64,000 bases of DNA from JBEKYD01 sp052148435 (GCA_052148435.1 JBKQIF010000041.1:1-64000), one strand, 5' to 3'. Counted from the stretch's first letter, positions 1-8,097 are shown. The notes: generated by a model not told the origin, from the sequence alone. Numbers and translations are program-made.

Positions 1-826
1 TCCGAAGCTCGTCGATGAGTTCCACCGGAGCCGGAATCTCACGATCTTCCCATCGCTTCGGGTAAAACTCCAGTTCGGGTTTCGAGGTCACCCGCACAGT
101 CCGCAACTCGAAGTTAACGTCGCTCCAGCGCAGGAACATCACCTCCTGCTCGCGGAAACCGGTAAGCAGAAACGTTGCGAACAAGGCATGTTCCGCATCG
201 GAGCACGCTGCAAAGAAGCGGGCAAGCTCGTCGTGGCGGTATATCTTCACAAGCGGCGTGATGCGCTCCGGCAGCGACAGCTCTCGCGTGATCCCGCTCC
301 TGCCCTGGCGCTTGAGAAATTGCGCGATGATGACCGCGTTGTGCAGGATCGTGTTGGACCCCAGGCCGTGATCTCTCTTGAGGGTCACGACGAAGCGCGT
401 CAGGTCGTCACCGGAGATCGCGTCGATTGAGCTGCGGTCGCGGAAGAACTCGCCGAAGCGGTGGAGCACGGCTTCATATTTGCGATGGGTGTTGGGCTTT
501 TTCAGCGCTTCGATCTGCTCCAGGTATTTAGTGATGGCGACGTGCAACGCAGGTTTCTTAACAGTTTCGCCAGCTGATTCAAACCCGGGGATACCCAGTT
601 TGCGGCCTTCCAGTTCATGGCGCTTGCGCCGCTGTACCTCAAGTGCCTGAGCGGCGGTGACGCCAGCACTCACACGACGGCGAGTGCCGCCCACGTACCA
701 CTCGACATAGTAGCGGCCGTCGGCGATGGCGTTCCAGTCGTAGTTGCCGTTGGCATTGCGGGGGATGGAAAACATCTTCCAGCGGCCGCCAATTTTGATG
801 CGTTTGACGATGTTGACTCGCGACAC
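1..826 (-). CDS. Tyrosine recombinase/phage integrase, C-terminus beyond window
   Basis: This is the N-terminal 275 residues of a tyrosine site-specific recombinase, which cuts and rejoins DNA through a covalent tyrosine intermediate. I start it at GTG 826 because AGGAG lies just upstream (spacing about 7). Residues 1-80 form a basic N-terminal arm-type segment with a WYVGG motif. Residues about 95-180 are a SAM-like core-binding domain. The catalytic domain begins near 195 and contains the first catalytic Arg at about 225 in the motif TGFREQE. The remaining catalytic residues (His, Arg, Tyr) lie outside the window. The gene reads away from a half tRNA-Gly gene 85 bp upstream, which suggests it belongs to an integrated element lying to the left. 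Family assignment is firm; the identity of the element is unknown. Confidence 0.88.
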   Translation of the reverse strand, partial: MSRVNIVKRIKIGGRWKMFSIPRNANGNYDWNAIADGRYYVEWYVGGTRRRVSAGVTAAQALEVQRRKRHELEGRKLGIPGFESAGETVKKPALHVAITKYLEQIEALKKPNTHRKYEAVLHRFGEFFRDRSSIDAISGDDLTRFVVTLKRDHGLGSNTILHNAVIIAQFLKRQGRSGITRELSLPERITPLVKIYRHDELARFFAACSDAEHALFATFLLTGFREQEVMFLRWSDVNFELRTVRVTSKPELEFYPKRWEDREIPAPVELIDELR

Positions 827-911
827 AATGTCTCTCCTGCGAGCCGCATCTTTGCGGACAGCATAGGAGACAGCACATGGTCTAAATGACAGAAAACACA
901 GAGGGTGGGTA

Positions 912-944
<33 letters not shown>

Positions 945-1039
945 TTGCCTTTAAATCAGCTATTTAGCTGATTCCCAATCACTTACACGAGACGAAGTAA
1001 AGTCTCTAAAGTCTCTGAAATCCACCAAATCTACGCCGT

Positions 1040-1678
1040 TTAGTCGAAAAATGGACAGCAAAACGGACACCAAATCCGGTCCAAGAATCGGCGGTGCCCA
1101 GCCTGCGTTTGGTGTCCATCTTGGTGTCCGTTCTTCGGCGGAACGGGTTCAGCCACAATGTACCACAAACGGTTCACCGGCGTTCTGCAATGGCGGTGCA
1201 ATGGCGGTCGCTCTTCCAACGCGCCGCTGGTCAGATCCATGCCATGCTCGGCCTTGTGTGCCAGGTGCGTGCGCCCATCCTTCATCTTGGTGATGCGCGC
1301 ATCCGGATCGCTCGGGCTCATCCATTCCTGATTGGATCCCTCCTTCTTTCGCTTCCGATCCAGACGCGCCAACTGTTCCCGCGTCGGGTTCTCGATTCCC
1401 GCCGCCTGGGCCAGTCCCTTCAAATAGTCGTTGTAGCTCTGGCCGTTATCCCGCCCCACGATGCTCTTCAGGCCGCATTGGCTTCCAGTGTGGCGGCGTC
1501 GATCGGGATCGTCCGCCCGCTGATCAATCCTCAGTACCCAGCGGAAGATTGCCTTATGTGTCTCCATTCAATACAATCGCCGGGTGCGCGAAATCGTGGA
1601 GTGGTCCGGCGTGGCCTCGTCCAGCGCGTAGCCCAGGAACAGATCCTGCTGCCCTTCCCGCTTCCGTCGGCTTCCCAT
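1040..1678 (-). pseudogene. Decayed IS1182-like transposase
   Basis: Translated pieces match the N-terminal and central part of IS1182-type transposases but in different frames. They are MGSRRKREGQQDLF from 1678, then LGYALDEATPDHSTISRTRR, then a stop, then METHKAIFRWVL, then QSYNDYLKGLAQAAGIENP, and a segment ending near HKAEHGMDLTSGAL around 1225. The first two pieces look fused, as if about a hundred N-terminal residues had been deleted. At least two frameshifts break the part around 1480-1530. Downstream of SGAL no transposase homology is recognisable to position 1040. I saw no terminal inverted repeats, so this is an immobile remnant. Confidence 0.75.
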
Positions 1679-1847
1679 CGCCATGCACTGGTTTCACGGC
1701 GCGGAGCTCGGCCGCAGAAACAGCCGCGCATTTAGAGGCGCTACAATGCATTCCTGCGGCCTTCCTGAAGGTTTGGATACCGCCGATTTCTGGGCTGGTA
1801 TTGGAATTTCGGTCCCGACTGTTTACCGCCGAATCTGGCGTTCCCGC

Positions 1848-2573
1848 TCAAGCCGGAAACGCGTTCCCTACCACGGCCAGAGCCGCCACGGCGGCGGTTT
1901 CGGCGCGCAGAATGGCGGCGCCCAATCCGGCCGGGAGCCAACCGGACTGGCGGGCCAACTGGCGTTCGGCGTCCGTCCAGCCGCCCTCAGGTCCTACTGC
2001 CAGCGAGACTCGCTCGAGCGCCGGCTGCGAGCGGTCGAGTACCGAAAGAAGGGCAGGCGCGCCGGCTTCGTCCAGAAAGTAACGCGCGCCGGCGGCGGTC
2101 TCCAAAGCCTGTGCCAGCGAAACGGTTTCGGCAATCTCCGGCATGCGCAGGCGGCGGGATTGCTGGCTTGCCTCGCGCGCAATGCGGCGCCAGCGCTCGG
2201 CGCGCTTGCGCGAAGCTTGGAACAGGCCCTTGTCGGTGCGCGCCGCTTCCACCGGCTGGATGCGCTCCACGCCCAGTTCTGTGGCCTTTTCCACCATCCA
2301 CTCGAAGCGGTCGAACTTGAACAGCGCCGCGACTAGCGTGATGCGCACCGGCGGTTCCGGGTCGGCGAGCGGGGCCAGTGTGCGGAATACCACCCGCTCG
2401 CCACGGGCTTCGGCGACTTCCGCCAGCCAGGCGGCCGAGTTGTCCGAGATTTCGAATTGCCGGCCCGCTTCGACGCGCAGGACGCGGGTGAGATGGCGGG
2501 CTTCGTCACCGCGCAATTCGGCCAGGCCCCCGCGAATCCGCTCGACAAAGAAACGGCGGCGGGACATGGTCAA
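1848..2573 (-). CDS. rsmE: 16S rRNA m3U1498 methyltransferase RsmE
   Basis: RsmE methylates N3 of U1498 in 16S rRNA of the 30S subunit using S-adenosylmethionine. The 241-residue product has the family length. An N-terminal PUA-like domain (residues about 1-70, with RRRFFVER and HLTRVLR) is followed by a SPOUT methyltransferase domain. That domain carries the signatures KATELGVERIQP, SLAVGPEGGWT and the C-terminal knot motif ILRAETAAVAALA, which bind the cofactor. The start MTMSRRRFF could shift to the second Met. It is a single gene without an obvious operon partner. Confidence 0.95.
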   Translation of the reverse strand: MTMSRRRFFVERIRGGLAELRGDEARHLTRVLRVEAGRQFEISDNSAAWLAEVAEARGERVVFRTLAPLADPEPPVRITLVAALFKFDRFEWMVEKATELGVERIQPVEAARTDKGLFQASRKRAERWRRIAREASQQSRRLRMPEIAETVSLAQALETAAGARYFLDEAGAPALLSVLDRSQPALERVSLAVGPEGGWTDAERQLARQSGWLPAGLGAAILRAETAAVAALAVVGNAFPA

Positions 2574-2656
2574 CGGGCCTCTGCGGGGCGCGGTTTCCCG
2601 GCGCCGGTCGCGGCTGTGAAAGGCCGTTCCCTGAGAAGCCGTGAAAAAAACAAATC

Positions 2657-2729
2657 GCAGGCCGAAGGCCTACTCCACAAGGTCGGCAAGTGCGTTGGAA
2701 TCTTCGTGGAGTAGGCGTTTACGCCTGCG
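2657..2729. repeat. Dispersed GGCCTACTCCAC palindromic repeat, facing pair
   Basis: The left arm contains GCAGGCCGAAGGCCTACTCC and the right arm GTGGAGTAGGCGTTTACGCC, so two small hairpins face each other as inverted copies. Related copies occur at 31276-31320 and 57465-57593. It lies in the 306-bp gap between rsmE and lipA and does not encode a protein I recognise. Confidence 0.7.
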
Positions 2730-2807
2730 CTTTTTCGGCCGCACCCGATTTTTTCGCAGCTCCTGACGGGCGCGGCTCGGTAGCACGCCGGCTGTGGCAG
2801 GGAGCAG

Positions 2808-2856
2808 AAGCGTCGAGTAGAGACTCGACGCGGCGCGCAGGAATGCGTGCGCCACG
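2808..2856. repeat. Two-hairpin REP-like element, copy 1
   Basis: It comprises a GCGTCGAG..CTCGACGC hairpin next to a CGCGCAGG..TGCGTGCGCCAC hairpin. The same layout recurs at 10098-10144, 32451-32686 (facing pair), 44789-44858 (facing pair) and 47879-47926, always between genes. It sits just downstream of the lipA stop codon. Confidence 0.75.
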
Positions 2857-2879
2857 GCCTCCGCAACGAGCGGGCAGTC

Positions 2880-3770
2880 TCAGTGAGTTGCGTCCGCCGC
2901 ATGGTAGGAGCTGCGCACCAGGGGGCCGGACTCGACGTGCGCAAAGCCCATCTCCAGGCCGGCCCGGCCGAGACCGGCGAACTCTTCGGGCGAGACGTAT
3001 CGCGCGACCGGCAAGTGCCGCGGCGAGGGACGCAGATATTGGCCAAGGGTGAGGATGGCGACGCCCTGGGCGCGCAGGTCGCGCATCACCGCCAGGACTT
3101 CTTCGGCGGTCTCGCCCAGGCCGAGCATCAGCCCGCTCTTGGTGGGGGTGGACGGCCGCAGCTTGCGGGCATGCGCCAAAACCCGGAGAGACCGCTCGTA
3201 GCGGGCGCCGATGCGCACCTGCCGGTAAAGCCTGGGAACGGTTTCGGTGTTGTGATTGAAGATATCCGGCGCGGCGTCCATCACGGTTTCCACCGGCCCC
3301 GTCTTGCCCTGAAAATCCGGCACCAGCACTTCCACGCCGCAAGCCGGAATTTTTTCGCGGATGGCCCGGATGGTGAGCGCGAACAGCTCGGCGCCGCCGT
3401 CTTGGCGGTCGTCGCGGTCCACGCTGGTCACCACGGCGAACTTTAGTCCCATGGCCGCTATGGCCTCCGCTACGCGGCGCGGCTCGTCGTAATCGGCCGG
3501 CAGCGGCGCCCCTTTTTCGACCGCGCAGAATCCGCAGCGGCGGGTACACACGTTCCCCAGAATCATGAAAGTTGCGGTGCGATGGTTCCAGCATTCCCCG
3601 ACGTTGGGACAGGCTGCGCTCTCGCATACCGTGTTGAGGCGCAAGCGGCCGATCAGATCCTTCAGATCGCGGTAGTTGCCGCCCGCCGGCGCGGGGGCGC
3701 GCAACCAGTCCGGGCGCGGCGGGCCGGAAGTTTTCGGATTACCGCCGGGAGGAGTGATCGTGACCAGCAC
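2880..3770 (-). CDS. lipA: Lipoyl synthase LipA
   Basis: LipA inserts two sulfur atoms into protein-bound octanoyl groups to make the lipoyl cofactor of 2-oxoacid dehydrogenases and the glycine cleavage system. The 296-residue product from GTG 3770 carries both iron-sulfur motifs: C49-x4-C54-x5-C60 (auxiliary cluster) and C75-x3-C79-x2-C82 (radical SAM cluster). The NHNTETV, KSGLMLGLGE and C-terminal VRSSYHA motifs (RSSY serine ligand region) are present. The frame stays open far upstream, but that part is antisense or out of frame to the dehydrogenase gene, so the GTG 5 bp after that gene's stop is the sensible start. The tight spacing suggests co-transcription. No lipB is in the window. Confidence 0.94.
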   Translation of the reverse strand: MLVTITPPGGNPKTSGPPRPDWLRAPAPAGGNYRDLKDLIGRLRLNTVCESAACPNVGECWNHRTATFMILGNVCTRRCGFCAVEKGAPLPADYDEPRRVAEAIAAMGLKFAVVTSVDRDDRQDGGAELFALTIRAIREKIPACGVEVLVPDFQGKTGPVETVMDAAPDIFNHNTETVPRLYRQVRIGARYERSLRVLAHARKLRPSTPTKSGLMLGLGETAEEVLAVMRDLRAQGVAILTLGQYLRPSPRHLPVARYVSPEEFAGLGRAGLEMGFAHVESGPLVRSSYHAADATH

Positions 3771-3775
3771 TTTTC

Positions 3776-4822
3776 CTATTGTACAGGGCGGATTACGGGC
3801 ACCGCGACGCCCACCCGGCCGGCGGCTTTGACGAGCTGCTCCCAGTTGCCCTCGGCAATCGGGATGCCGTGGGCCAGGCGCTTGGCTTCCATTCGCCACT
3901 CCGGATCGCCGGCCACCAGGACTTCGTCGTAACCGCGCGCCGCGGGGGCTGATTTGATCAGCTTGACCAGCTTTTCCACCCGCGCCGTGAACTCCTCGAG
4001 CGGCATGAAGCGGGCAATATCGATGGCGACGAAGGTCTGAGAGGTGCGGCGCAGGCGGCCGCGGTCGCGGATGCCGCCGACCTCGGTCGACATGGCGCCG
4101 CCGCCCAGCACCGAGCAGAGAATCTCCACCATCATCCCCAGCCCGCTGCCTTTGTAACCGCCAAGCGGCATTAGCATGCCCTTGTAGGCGGCATCCGTAT
4201 CGGTGGTGGGAGCACCCGAGGAATCGAATGCCCAGCCGGCCGGAATCTCTGCCTGGTGGTTGATGTGCGCTTTGAAAATTTTGCCAGCCGCGACGGTGGT
4301 GGTGGCCATGTCGAGCAGCCACGGGCCGGGCAAGGCCATGCAGATTGGGTTTGTGCCGATGCGCCCTTGGCGGCCTTGCCACGGGGGGACAATGGGCGAA
4401 GCACTGCACATCACGATACCGATCTGCCCGGCCTGGCGCATCTTTTGCGCCCACCAGGCGGCGGCTCCAAAATGATTCGACTCGCGCGCGGTGACGATGG
4501 CCATACCGAGCTGGCCGGCAATGCGCACGGCGTGCCCGCAACAAACCTCCGCAACCCATTGGCCCAGGCCGTTGTGGCCGTCGAACAGCAGGCAGGAGCC
4601 TTGCTCGGAAACGACTTCGCCGTCGGTCAACGGATCCATTTCTCCGGCCAGCAACTGGTCGATGTAAAAAGGCAGGAGCTGCGCTCCGTGGGTATCCACG
4701 CCGCGAAGATTGGCAGCCACCAGCGACGCAGATACGACTTTGGCCTTATGCGGTGGAACCCCGCCCCCTTCGAGAATCGCTTCCATCAGGAGGGTCAATT
4801 CTGTAGAGGAAATGGTCGGCAT
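3776..4822 (-). CDS. Ldh-family malate/L-lactate/ureidoglycolate-type dehydrogenase
   Basis: The product belongs to the Ldh_2 family of NAD(P)-dependent dehydrogenases that oxidise 2-hydroxyacids such as malate, L-lactate, L-sulfolactate or ureidoglycolate, and delta-1-pyrroline-type substrates. From ATG 4822 it is 348 residues, the family length. Visible family signatures are GVDTHGAQLLPFY, ESNHFGAAAWWAQ with the active-site His, GTNPICMALPG, and GYKGSGLGMMVEIL. Two upstream in-frame Met codons add an N-terminal extension without family similarity, so I prefer MPTISSTEL. Substrate cannot be told from sequence. It precedes lipA by 5 bp. Confidence 0.85.
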   Translation of the reverse strand: MPTISSTELTLLMEAILEGGGVPPHKAKVVSASLVAANLRGVDTHGAQLLPFYIDQLLAGEMDPLTDGEVVSEQGSCLLFDGHNGLGQWVAEVCCGHAVRIAGQLGMAIVTARESNHFGAAAWWAQKMRQAGQIGIVMCSASPIVPPWQGRQGRIGTNPICMALPGPWLLDMATTTVAAGKIFKAHINHQAEIPAGWAFDSSGAPTTDTDAAYKGMLMPLGGYKGSGLGMMVEILCSVLGGGAMSTEVGGIRDRGRLRRTSQTFVAIDIARFMPLEEFTARVEKLVKLIKSAPAARGYDEVLVAGDPEWRMEAKRLAHGIPIAEGNWEQLVKAAGRVGVAVPVIRPVQ

Positions 4823-4999
4823 GAGACTCTTATGGTACTCCGCCGACCTCCGATTCATATCCGCTGGGACCAGACCAAGGTTGGCAGAGGCACTGTTCAC
4901 CAAAGCGGGTCTTCGAGGGCTTACCAAGGCGCATCTTGCGGGCAAAGGCGCGTTACCGTATTCTCCCTGAGAACCGTTGATAAGGAGATTAGAACCCTA

Positions 5000-5042
5000 A
5001 TCGGCGGTGCTCCTTCCGCCGATAGATATGCAGCGGAAGGAG
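5000..5042 (+). promoter_or_regulatory. Two mutually exclusive hairpins before a small ORF
   Basis: ATCGGCGG (5000-5007) pairs with CCGCCGAT (5016-5023) around an 8-nt loop containing CTCCTT. Alternatively CTCCTTCCGC (5010-5019) pairs perfectly with GCGGAAGGAG (5033-5042), which includes part of the purine-rich ribosome-binding stretch ahead of ATG 5057. Both stems use 5016-5019, so they cannot form together. This is the geometry of a translational on/off switch. Function is inferred only from base pairing. Confidence 0.4.
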
Positions 5043-5056
5043 AGAAGGTAACCGAA

Positions 5057-5266
5057 ATGAACCAGGAATTTCTGGAAGTTCAGTCTATCCCAGCGCCGCT
5101 TCTGGCCGCCCGGGCGGCGCCGGCGGCGAGACGCGCCTGCGGCCGGGAGTGCCGTATCTGCATGGGTGAGCATGACGAGGAAACACACAGCGCCACTTTA
5201 GCGGTGCGCGCCTGGTATCGTGCGGAAGTAACTAAGTACCTTGACGATGTGCCGATCGCGGTCTGA
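5057..5266 (+). CDS. Small unknown protein, 69 aa
   Basis: This is a short open frame with a strong purine-rich ribosome-binding stretch (AAGGAGAGAAGG, ending 8 nt before the ATG). The product begins MNQEFLEVQSIPAPLLAA and has a small cysteine cluster C-x3-C-x2-C (CGRECRIC) near residue 35. I do not recognise a family. It overlaps the 3' part of a minus-strand small gene by 187 bp, so at most one of the two may be functional over its full length. The clear ribosome-binding site and the hairpins upstream are the main arguments for it. Confidence 0.4.
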   Translation: MNQEFLEVQSIPAPLLAARAAPAARRACGRECRICMGEHDEETHSATLAVRAWYRAEVTKYLDDVPIAV

Positions 5267-5448
5267 TCGTCGGCGAGCAAAGATTCAAATTCCACCGGCT
5301 CGCCGGATTCCATTGACCATCGGCCAGCCGAGTAACGCAGGACGTCCGCGTCCTCTCGGCCCTGTATGGCTATTCGGAGGCGACTTGGCTCGACAGCCAT
5401 GATCACAGCTTCCACCCTCTGACCCGCAAGATTCAAAATGCTATACAT
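5080..5448 (-). CDS. Small unknown protein, 122 aa
   Basis: ATG 5448 is preceded by AGGAAAGGAG at ideal spacing. The first 75 residues (MYSILNLAGQRVEAVIMAVE, then a WSMESGEPVEFESLL stretch) read like a genuine small soluble beta-rich protein. The last 45 residues are low complexity (Ala/Arg/Ser) and antisense to the plus-strand small gene. The real protein may therefore be only the first part, or the C-terminus may be fast-evolving. No family is recognised and no catalytic motif is visible. Confidence 0.5.
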   Translation of the reverse strand: MYSILNLAGQRVEAVIMAVEPSRLRIAIQGREDADVLRYSAGRWSMESGEPVEFESLLADDQTAIGTSSRYLVTSARYQARTAKVALCVSSSCSPMQIRHSRPQARLAAGAARAARSGAGID

Positions 5449-5556
5449 CGAATTACTCCTTTCCTGCCGGATCGTTTACTGCTGACTACATAGTGCAGGC
5501 GGGAGGAAAGTATTATCAGGCTGGCTTTGGTTATGGAACCAAAGTTTTAGTACTGG

Positions 5557-5576
5557 AAAGCCCAAAAGGGCTTTTT
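5557..5576. terminator. Rho-independent terminator
   Basis: AAAGCCC, loop AAAA, GGGCTTT followed by TT forms a 7-bp stem with A-rich and T-rich flanks. It could stop transcription in either direction. It lies between the small minus-strand gene and the ThuA remnant. Confidence 0.6.
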
Positions 5577-5639
5577 GCGGTGAGATGGCGCGTGCTGACC
5601 TGGTCGGCGGTGGGGAAATCGAGTGGAACTTTCCGGGTC

Positions 5640-5853
5640 CCCTTTCCGGTAGCGGTCGATTCGCAGCGTCGCCGAAGGGTGGTGACAAGATCCGTCCTCT
5701 GCCATAGCGCGATGCCATGAATACGGGTTCGTCGTGGCCTGTCCCCATGTTGGCGGGGCCGGAAAAAGTCGTTACGAGCACGGCCATGTTTAGACCCGGG
5801 CCGCGCAGGCGGGCGTACGATTCATCGGCGGCGCGCCAGAGCATAGTCCGCAA
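5640..5853 (-). pseudogene. ThuA-like domain remnant
   Basis: The minus-strand translation around 5853-5690 contains RAADESYARLRGPGLNMAVL, TTFSGPANMGTGHDEPV and SRYGRGRI. This closely follows the C-terminal half of ThuA-like (trehalose utilisation) domains, in which a DELY..LRGP..NMTVLATAYS stretch precedes a GKGRV strand. After GRI the frame loses the expected FHTTLGH ending and runs into unrelated residues, and no start or N-terminal half is present upstream. I conclude it is a fragment of a broken gene. Confidence 0.55.
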
Positions 5854-5962
5854 CCAGGAATTGTACCCGTACGGAACTTTTCCCGGATACCCGGTGTCTA
5901 TTCGTTTGCGGGATCATGCGTTTTCCTGTTAGCGTGAAGGCAGACGGATCGCGAGGCTACCG

Positions 5963-6628
5963 TTGGCGACTTCGATTCTGGACCTGAGCCCGGACCAATC
6001 GGCTGCAAGTGCCGCCGATGCCGAAGACCTGCGCCTGGCAGAAGGTTTGCGGGCAGGTACGGAAATGGCGTATGAAGAATTGATTCAACGCTTTCAGCAA
6101 CCGGTGTACGCACTGGCGATCCGGTTGCTAAACGACCCGGCGGGATCGAGCGACGTGGTGCAGGAGGTTTTCCTGAAGGTCTTCCGCAACATCGGAAACT
6201 TTCGCGGACAAAGCACATTGCGGACCTGGATTTACCGCATTACGGTGAATGAGGCCCACAACGCGCGGCGCTGGTTCTTGCGCCACCGCCGGTGCGAAGT
6301 GGACCTGGATACCGGGCCGGAAGATTGTCGAAGCTGGAAGGATGTTCTGGCCGATCAGAGCCGGTCTCCGTTTGAAATGACTCTCGATCACGAGCGGCAA
6401 GCGCTGGTCGAGGCCGCGCTGGAGCAACTCAATCCGGTGTACCGCGAAGCCGTGGTGCTTCGCGATTTAGCGGATTTGGGCTATGAAGAGATTGCCGCCG
6501 TTTTGAACGTTTCCTTGGGAACCGTTAAGTCGAGGATTCTGCGGGGCCGCGAAGCCCTGCGGCAGGGTTTCGCCGGCCACCTGGATCGTGGGCTGGCGAT
6601 ACGATTGGTGCCGAAGACAGCCGAGTAA
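5963..6628 (+). CDS. ECF RNA polymerase sigma factor (RpoE-like)
   Basis: A 221-residue extracytoplasmic-function sigma factor that directs RNA polymerase to promoters controlled by the anti-sigma factor encoded just downstream. Region 2 is clear (YEELIQRFQQPVYALAIRLL, then VVQEVFLKVFRNIGNF and LRTWIYRITVNEAHN). Region 4 is DLGYEEIAAVLNVSLGTVKS with its helix-turn-helix. Start is TTG 5963 with GAGG about 7 nt upstream; no ATG is available before the conserved region. It ends 4 bp before the next start codon, so the two are coupled. Confidence 0.92.
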   Translation: MATSILDLSPDQSAASAADAEDLRLAEGLRAGTEMAYEELIQRFQQPVYALAIRLLNDPAGSSDVVQEVFLKVFRNIGNFRGQSTLRTWIYRITVNEAHNARRWFLRHRRCEVDLDTGPEDCRSWKDVLADQSRSPFEMTLDHERQALVEAALEQLNPVYREAVVLRDLADLGYEEIAAVLNVSLGTVKSRILRGREALRQGFAGHLDRGLAIRLVPKTAE

Positions 6629-6632
6629 AACT

Positions 6633-7346
6633 ATGAGCTGCGACAACGTGCGAGATCGGATTTCTCTGCTGCTCGACCACCGGACCGTTGGCGGCGAGCG
6701 GGAAACCATGCTGGCGCACCTGGCGGGTTGCGAAGCCTGCGGTGCCAGGTACGAGAGCCTCCGGGACATGAAGCGAGTGATGGGCAGGATGAGCCGGACG
6801 CCGGTCCCGCCGGACGTTGAGGCGAAACTGCGCGCGCTTGCCGCCCGTGAGCGGGCACGGCAGTTGAGCCGCCTGAGCCATGGTTCCCGTCTGTCTTATT
6901 GGGCTGGCCGTCTGCGCATGGAATTCGAAAACCTGATGCGCCCCATGGCGCTTCCCTTTGCGGGCGGCGTATGCGCGGCTTTACTGGCGTTCGGTATGCT
7001 CGTGCCGAACCTGAGTTTCGCGCATCATCTCTCCGGCGACGATCCAGCGGTATCCCTGCCCACCAACCCGGACGGCAAGGTGGTGGGAGCGATTGGCGAG
7101 ATCCCTCGTGTCGAGTCCATCGATGCCTCGCAGGCGGAGTCCGCCACCTCCGACGGCACCGTGGTCGAACTGACCATCGATCAGAAGGGCCGTGTGCGCT
7201 ACTATTCCGTAGTGCGCGGCCAATTGACGCGCGATATGGAAAGCATCATTCTGTTTTCCTATTTTACGCCGGCGACCTTTTTCGGCCAACCGACCTGGGG
7301 CAAAGTTCGCGTATCGCTGCTGCCCATTCGCAATGCCCGCAGCTAG
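6633..7346 (+). CDS. Anti-sigma factor: zinc finger, one TM helix, TonB-like C-terminus
   Basis: The 237-residue product from ATG 6633 starts with a putative zinc-finger anti-sigma domain (C3, then HLAGCEAC, i.e. H-x3-C-x2-C, around residues 31-38) that would hold the upstream ECF sigma factor. A single membrane segment (LPFAGGVCAALLAFGMLVP) follows near residue 110. The outer part (residues about 175-237) contains VVELTIDQKGRVRYYSVVRG and ends like a TonB C-terminal energy-transducer fold. This arrangement would put a signal-sensing domain in the periplasm. The sensor reading is inference; the sigma/anti-sigma pairing is supported by adjacency. Confidence 0.8.
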   Translation: MSCDNVRDRISLLLDHRTVGGERETMLAHLAGCEACGARYESLRDMKRVMGRMSRTPVPPDVEAKLRALAARERARQLSRLSHGSRLSYWAGRLRMEFENLMRPMALPFAGGVCAALLAFGMLVPNLSFAHHLSGDDPAVSLPTNPDGKVVGAIGEIPRVESIDASQAESATSDGTVVELTIDQKGRVRYYSVVRGQLTRDMESIILFSYFTPATFFGQPTWGKVRVSLLPIRNARS

Positions 7347-7362
7347 CCGGCTCCTCTAACCG

Positions 7363-8097
7363 GTGGCACAACAGAAGCTAGGCCAACATTTCCTGCGAAA
7401 CGGCGCGATTCTGGAGCGCATTGCGGCGGCGGTGTGTCCGCAAAGTGAAGCTACCGTGGTCGAAATCGGCCCGGGCCGCGGCGCGCTGACCGAAAAGCTG
7501 CTGGCAAGGGCCCGCCGGGTGGTAGCGATAGAACTCGACGCCGAACTGGCCGGATACCTTCGCCAGAAGTTCATCGGCGAGCCGAAACTGGAAATCGTCG
7601 AAGGCGACGCGCTCTCGACCGATCTGGGGCAGTGGGGCAGCGTCCCGATCGCCGGTAACCTGCCTTACTACGTGGCTACGTCGATCCTCGGAAAAAGCGT
7701 CCGTCTCAGGCCGCCGCGCGCGGTGTTTCTGATCCAAAAAGAAGTGGCTGAACGGCTGGTGGCTCAGCCGGGCCAACGCGCCTACGGGTATCTCACCGTA
7801 GCGACGGCTTTGTTCGCCTCCGCGCGTCTGCTGTTTGAGGTCAAACGCGGCGCTTTTGAGCCGCCCCCAGCGGTGGATTCGGCGGTTGTCCTGCTGGAGC
7901 CACGCCCCGCCGTGCCCCAGTCCGATGGTGTCCTGGAATTGATGAGCCACGCCTTTCGCCATAAGCGCAAAACGTTGCGCAACAATCTGGCCCCGGTTTA
8001 CGGCAAGGCGGTGGAAACCTGGCCGGAAGCCGGCCTGCGGGCCGAGCAGATTCCGCTGGCCGGGTTCCTCGAATTGTATGCGCGGGTGGAGCGGTAG
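7363..8097 (+). CDS. rsmA: 16S rRNA dimethyladenosine transferase RsmA (KsgA)
   Basis: RsmA/KsgA dimethylates the two adjacent adenosines (A1518 and A1519) in the 3' hairpin of 16S rRNA, a late check in 30S assembly. The 244-residue protein carries QKLGQHFLRN at the N-terminus, the SAM-binding motif VVEIGPGRGALTEKLL, and the catalytic NLPYY motif. A C-terminal domain with FRHKRKTLRNNL completes it. The start is GTG 7363, 16 bp after the anti-sigma gene. It is slightly shorter than the E. coli protein (about 270) but complete. Confidence 0.95.
   Translation: MAQQKLGQHFLRNGAILERIAAAVCPQSEATVVEIGPGRGALTEKLLARARRVVAIELDAELAGYLRQKFIGEPKLEIVEGDALSTDLGQWGSVPIAGNLPYYVATSILGKSVRLRPPRAVFLIQKEVAERLVAQPGQRAYGYLTVATALFASARLLFEVKRGAFEPPPAVDSAVVLLEPRPAVPQSDGVLELMSHAFRHKRKTLRNNLAPVYGKAVETWPEAGLRAEQIPLAGFLELYARVER

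Noticed and set aside
1062..1132. Inverted TTGGTGTCC repeats as transposon ends
   Set aside because: The AACGGACACCAA/TTGGTGTCCGTT pair is short, sits on one side of the transposase remnant, and has no partner at the other end.
2880..4559. A single 559-codon minus-strand gene covering lipA and part of the upstream gene
   Set aside because: The first part is the out-of-frame reading of the Ldh-type dehydrogenase gene; only from GTG 3770 does it match lipoyl synthase.
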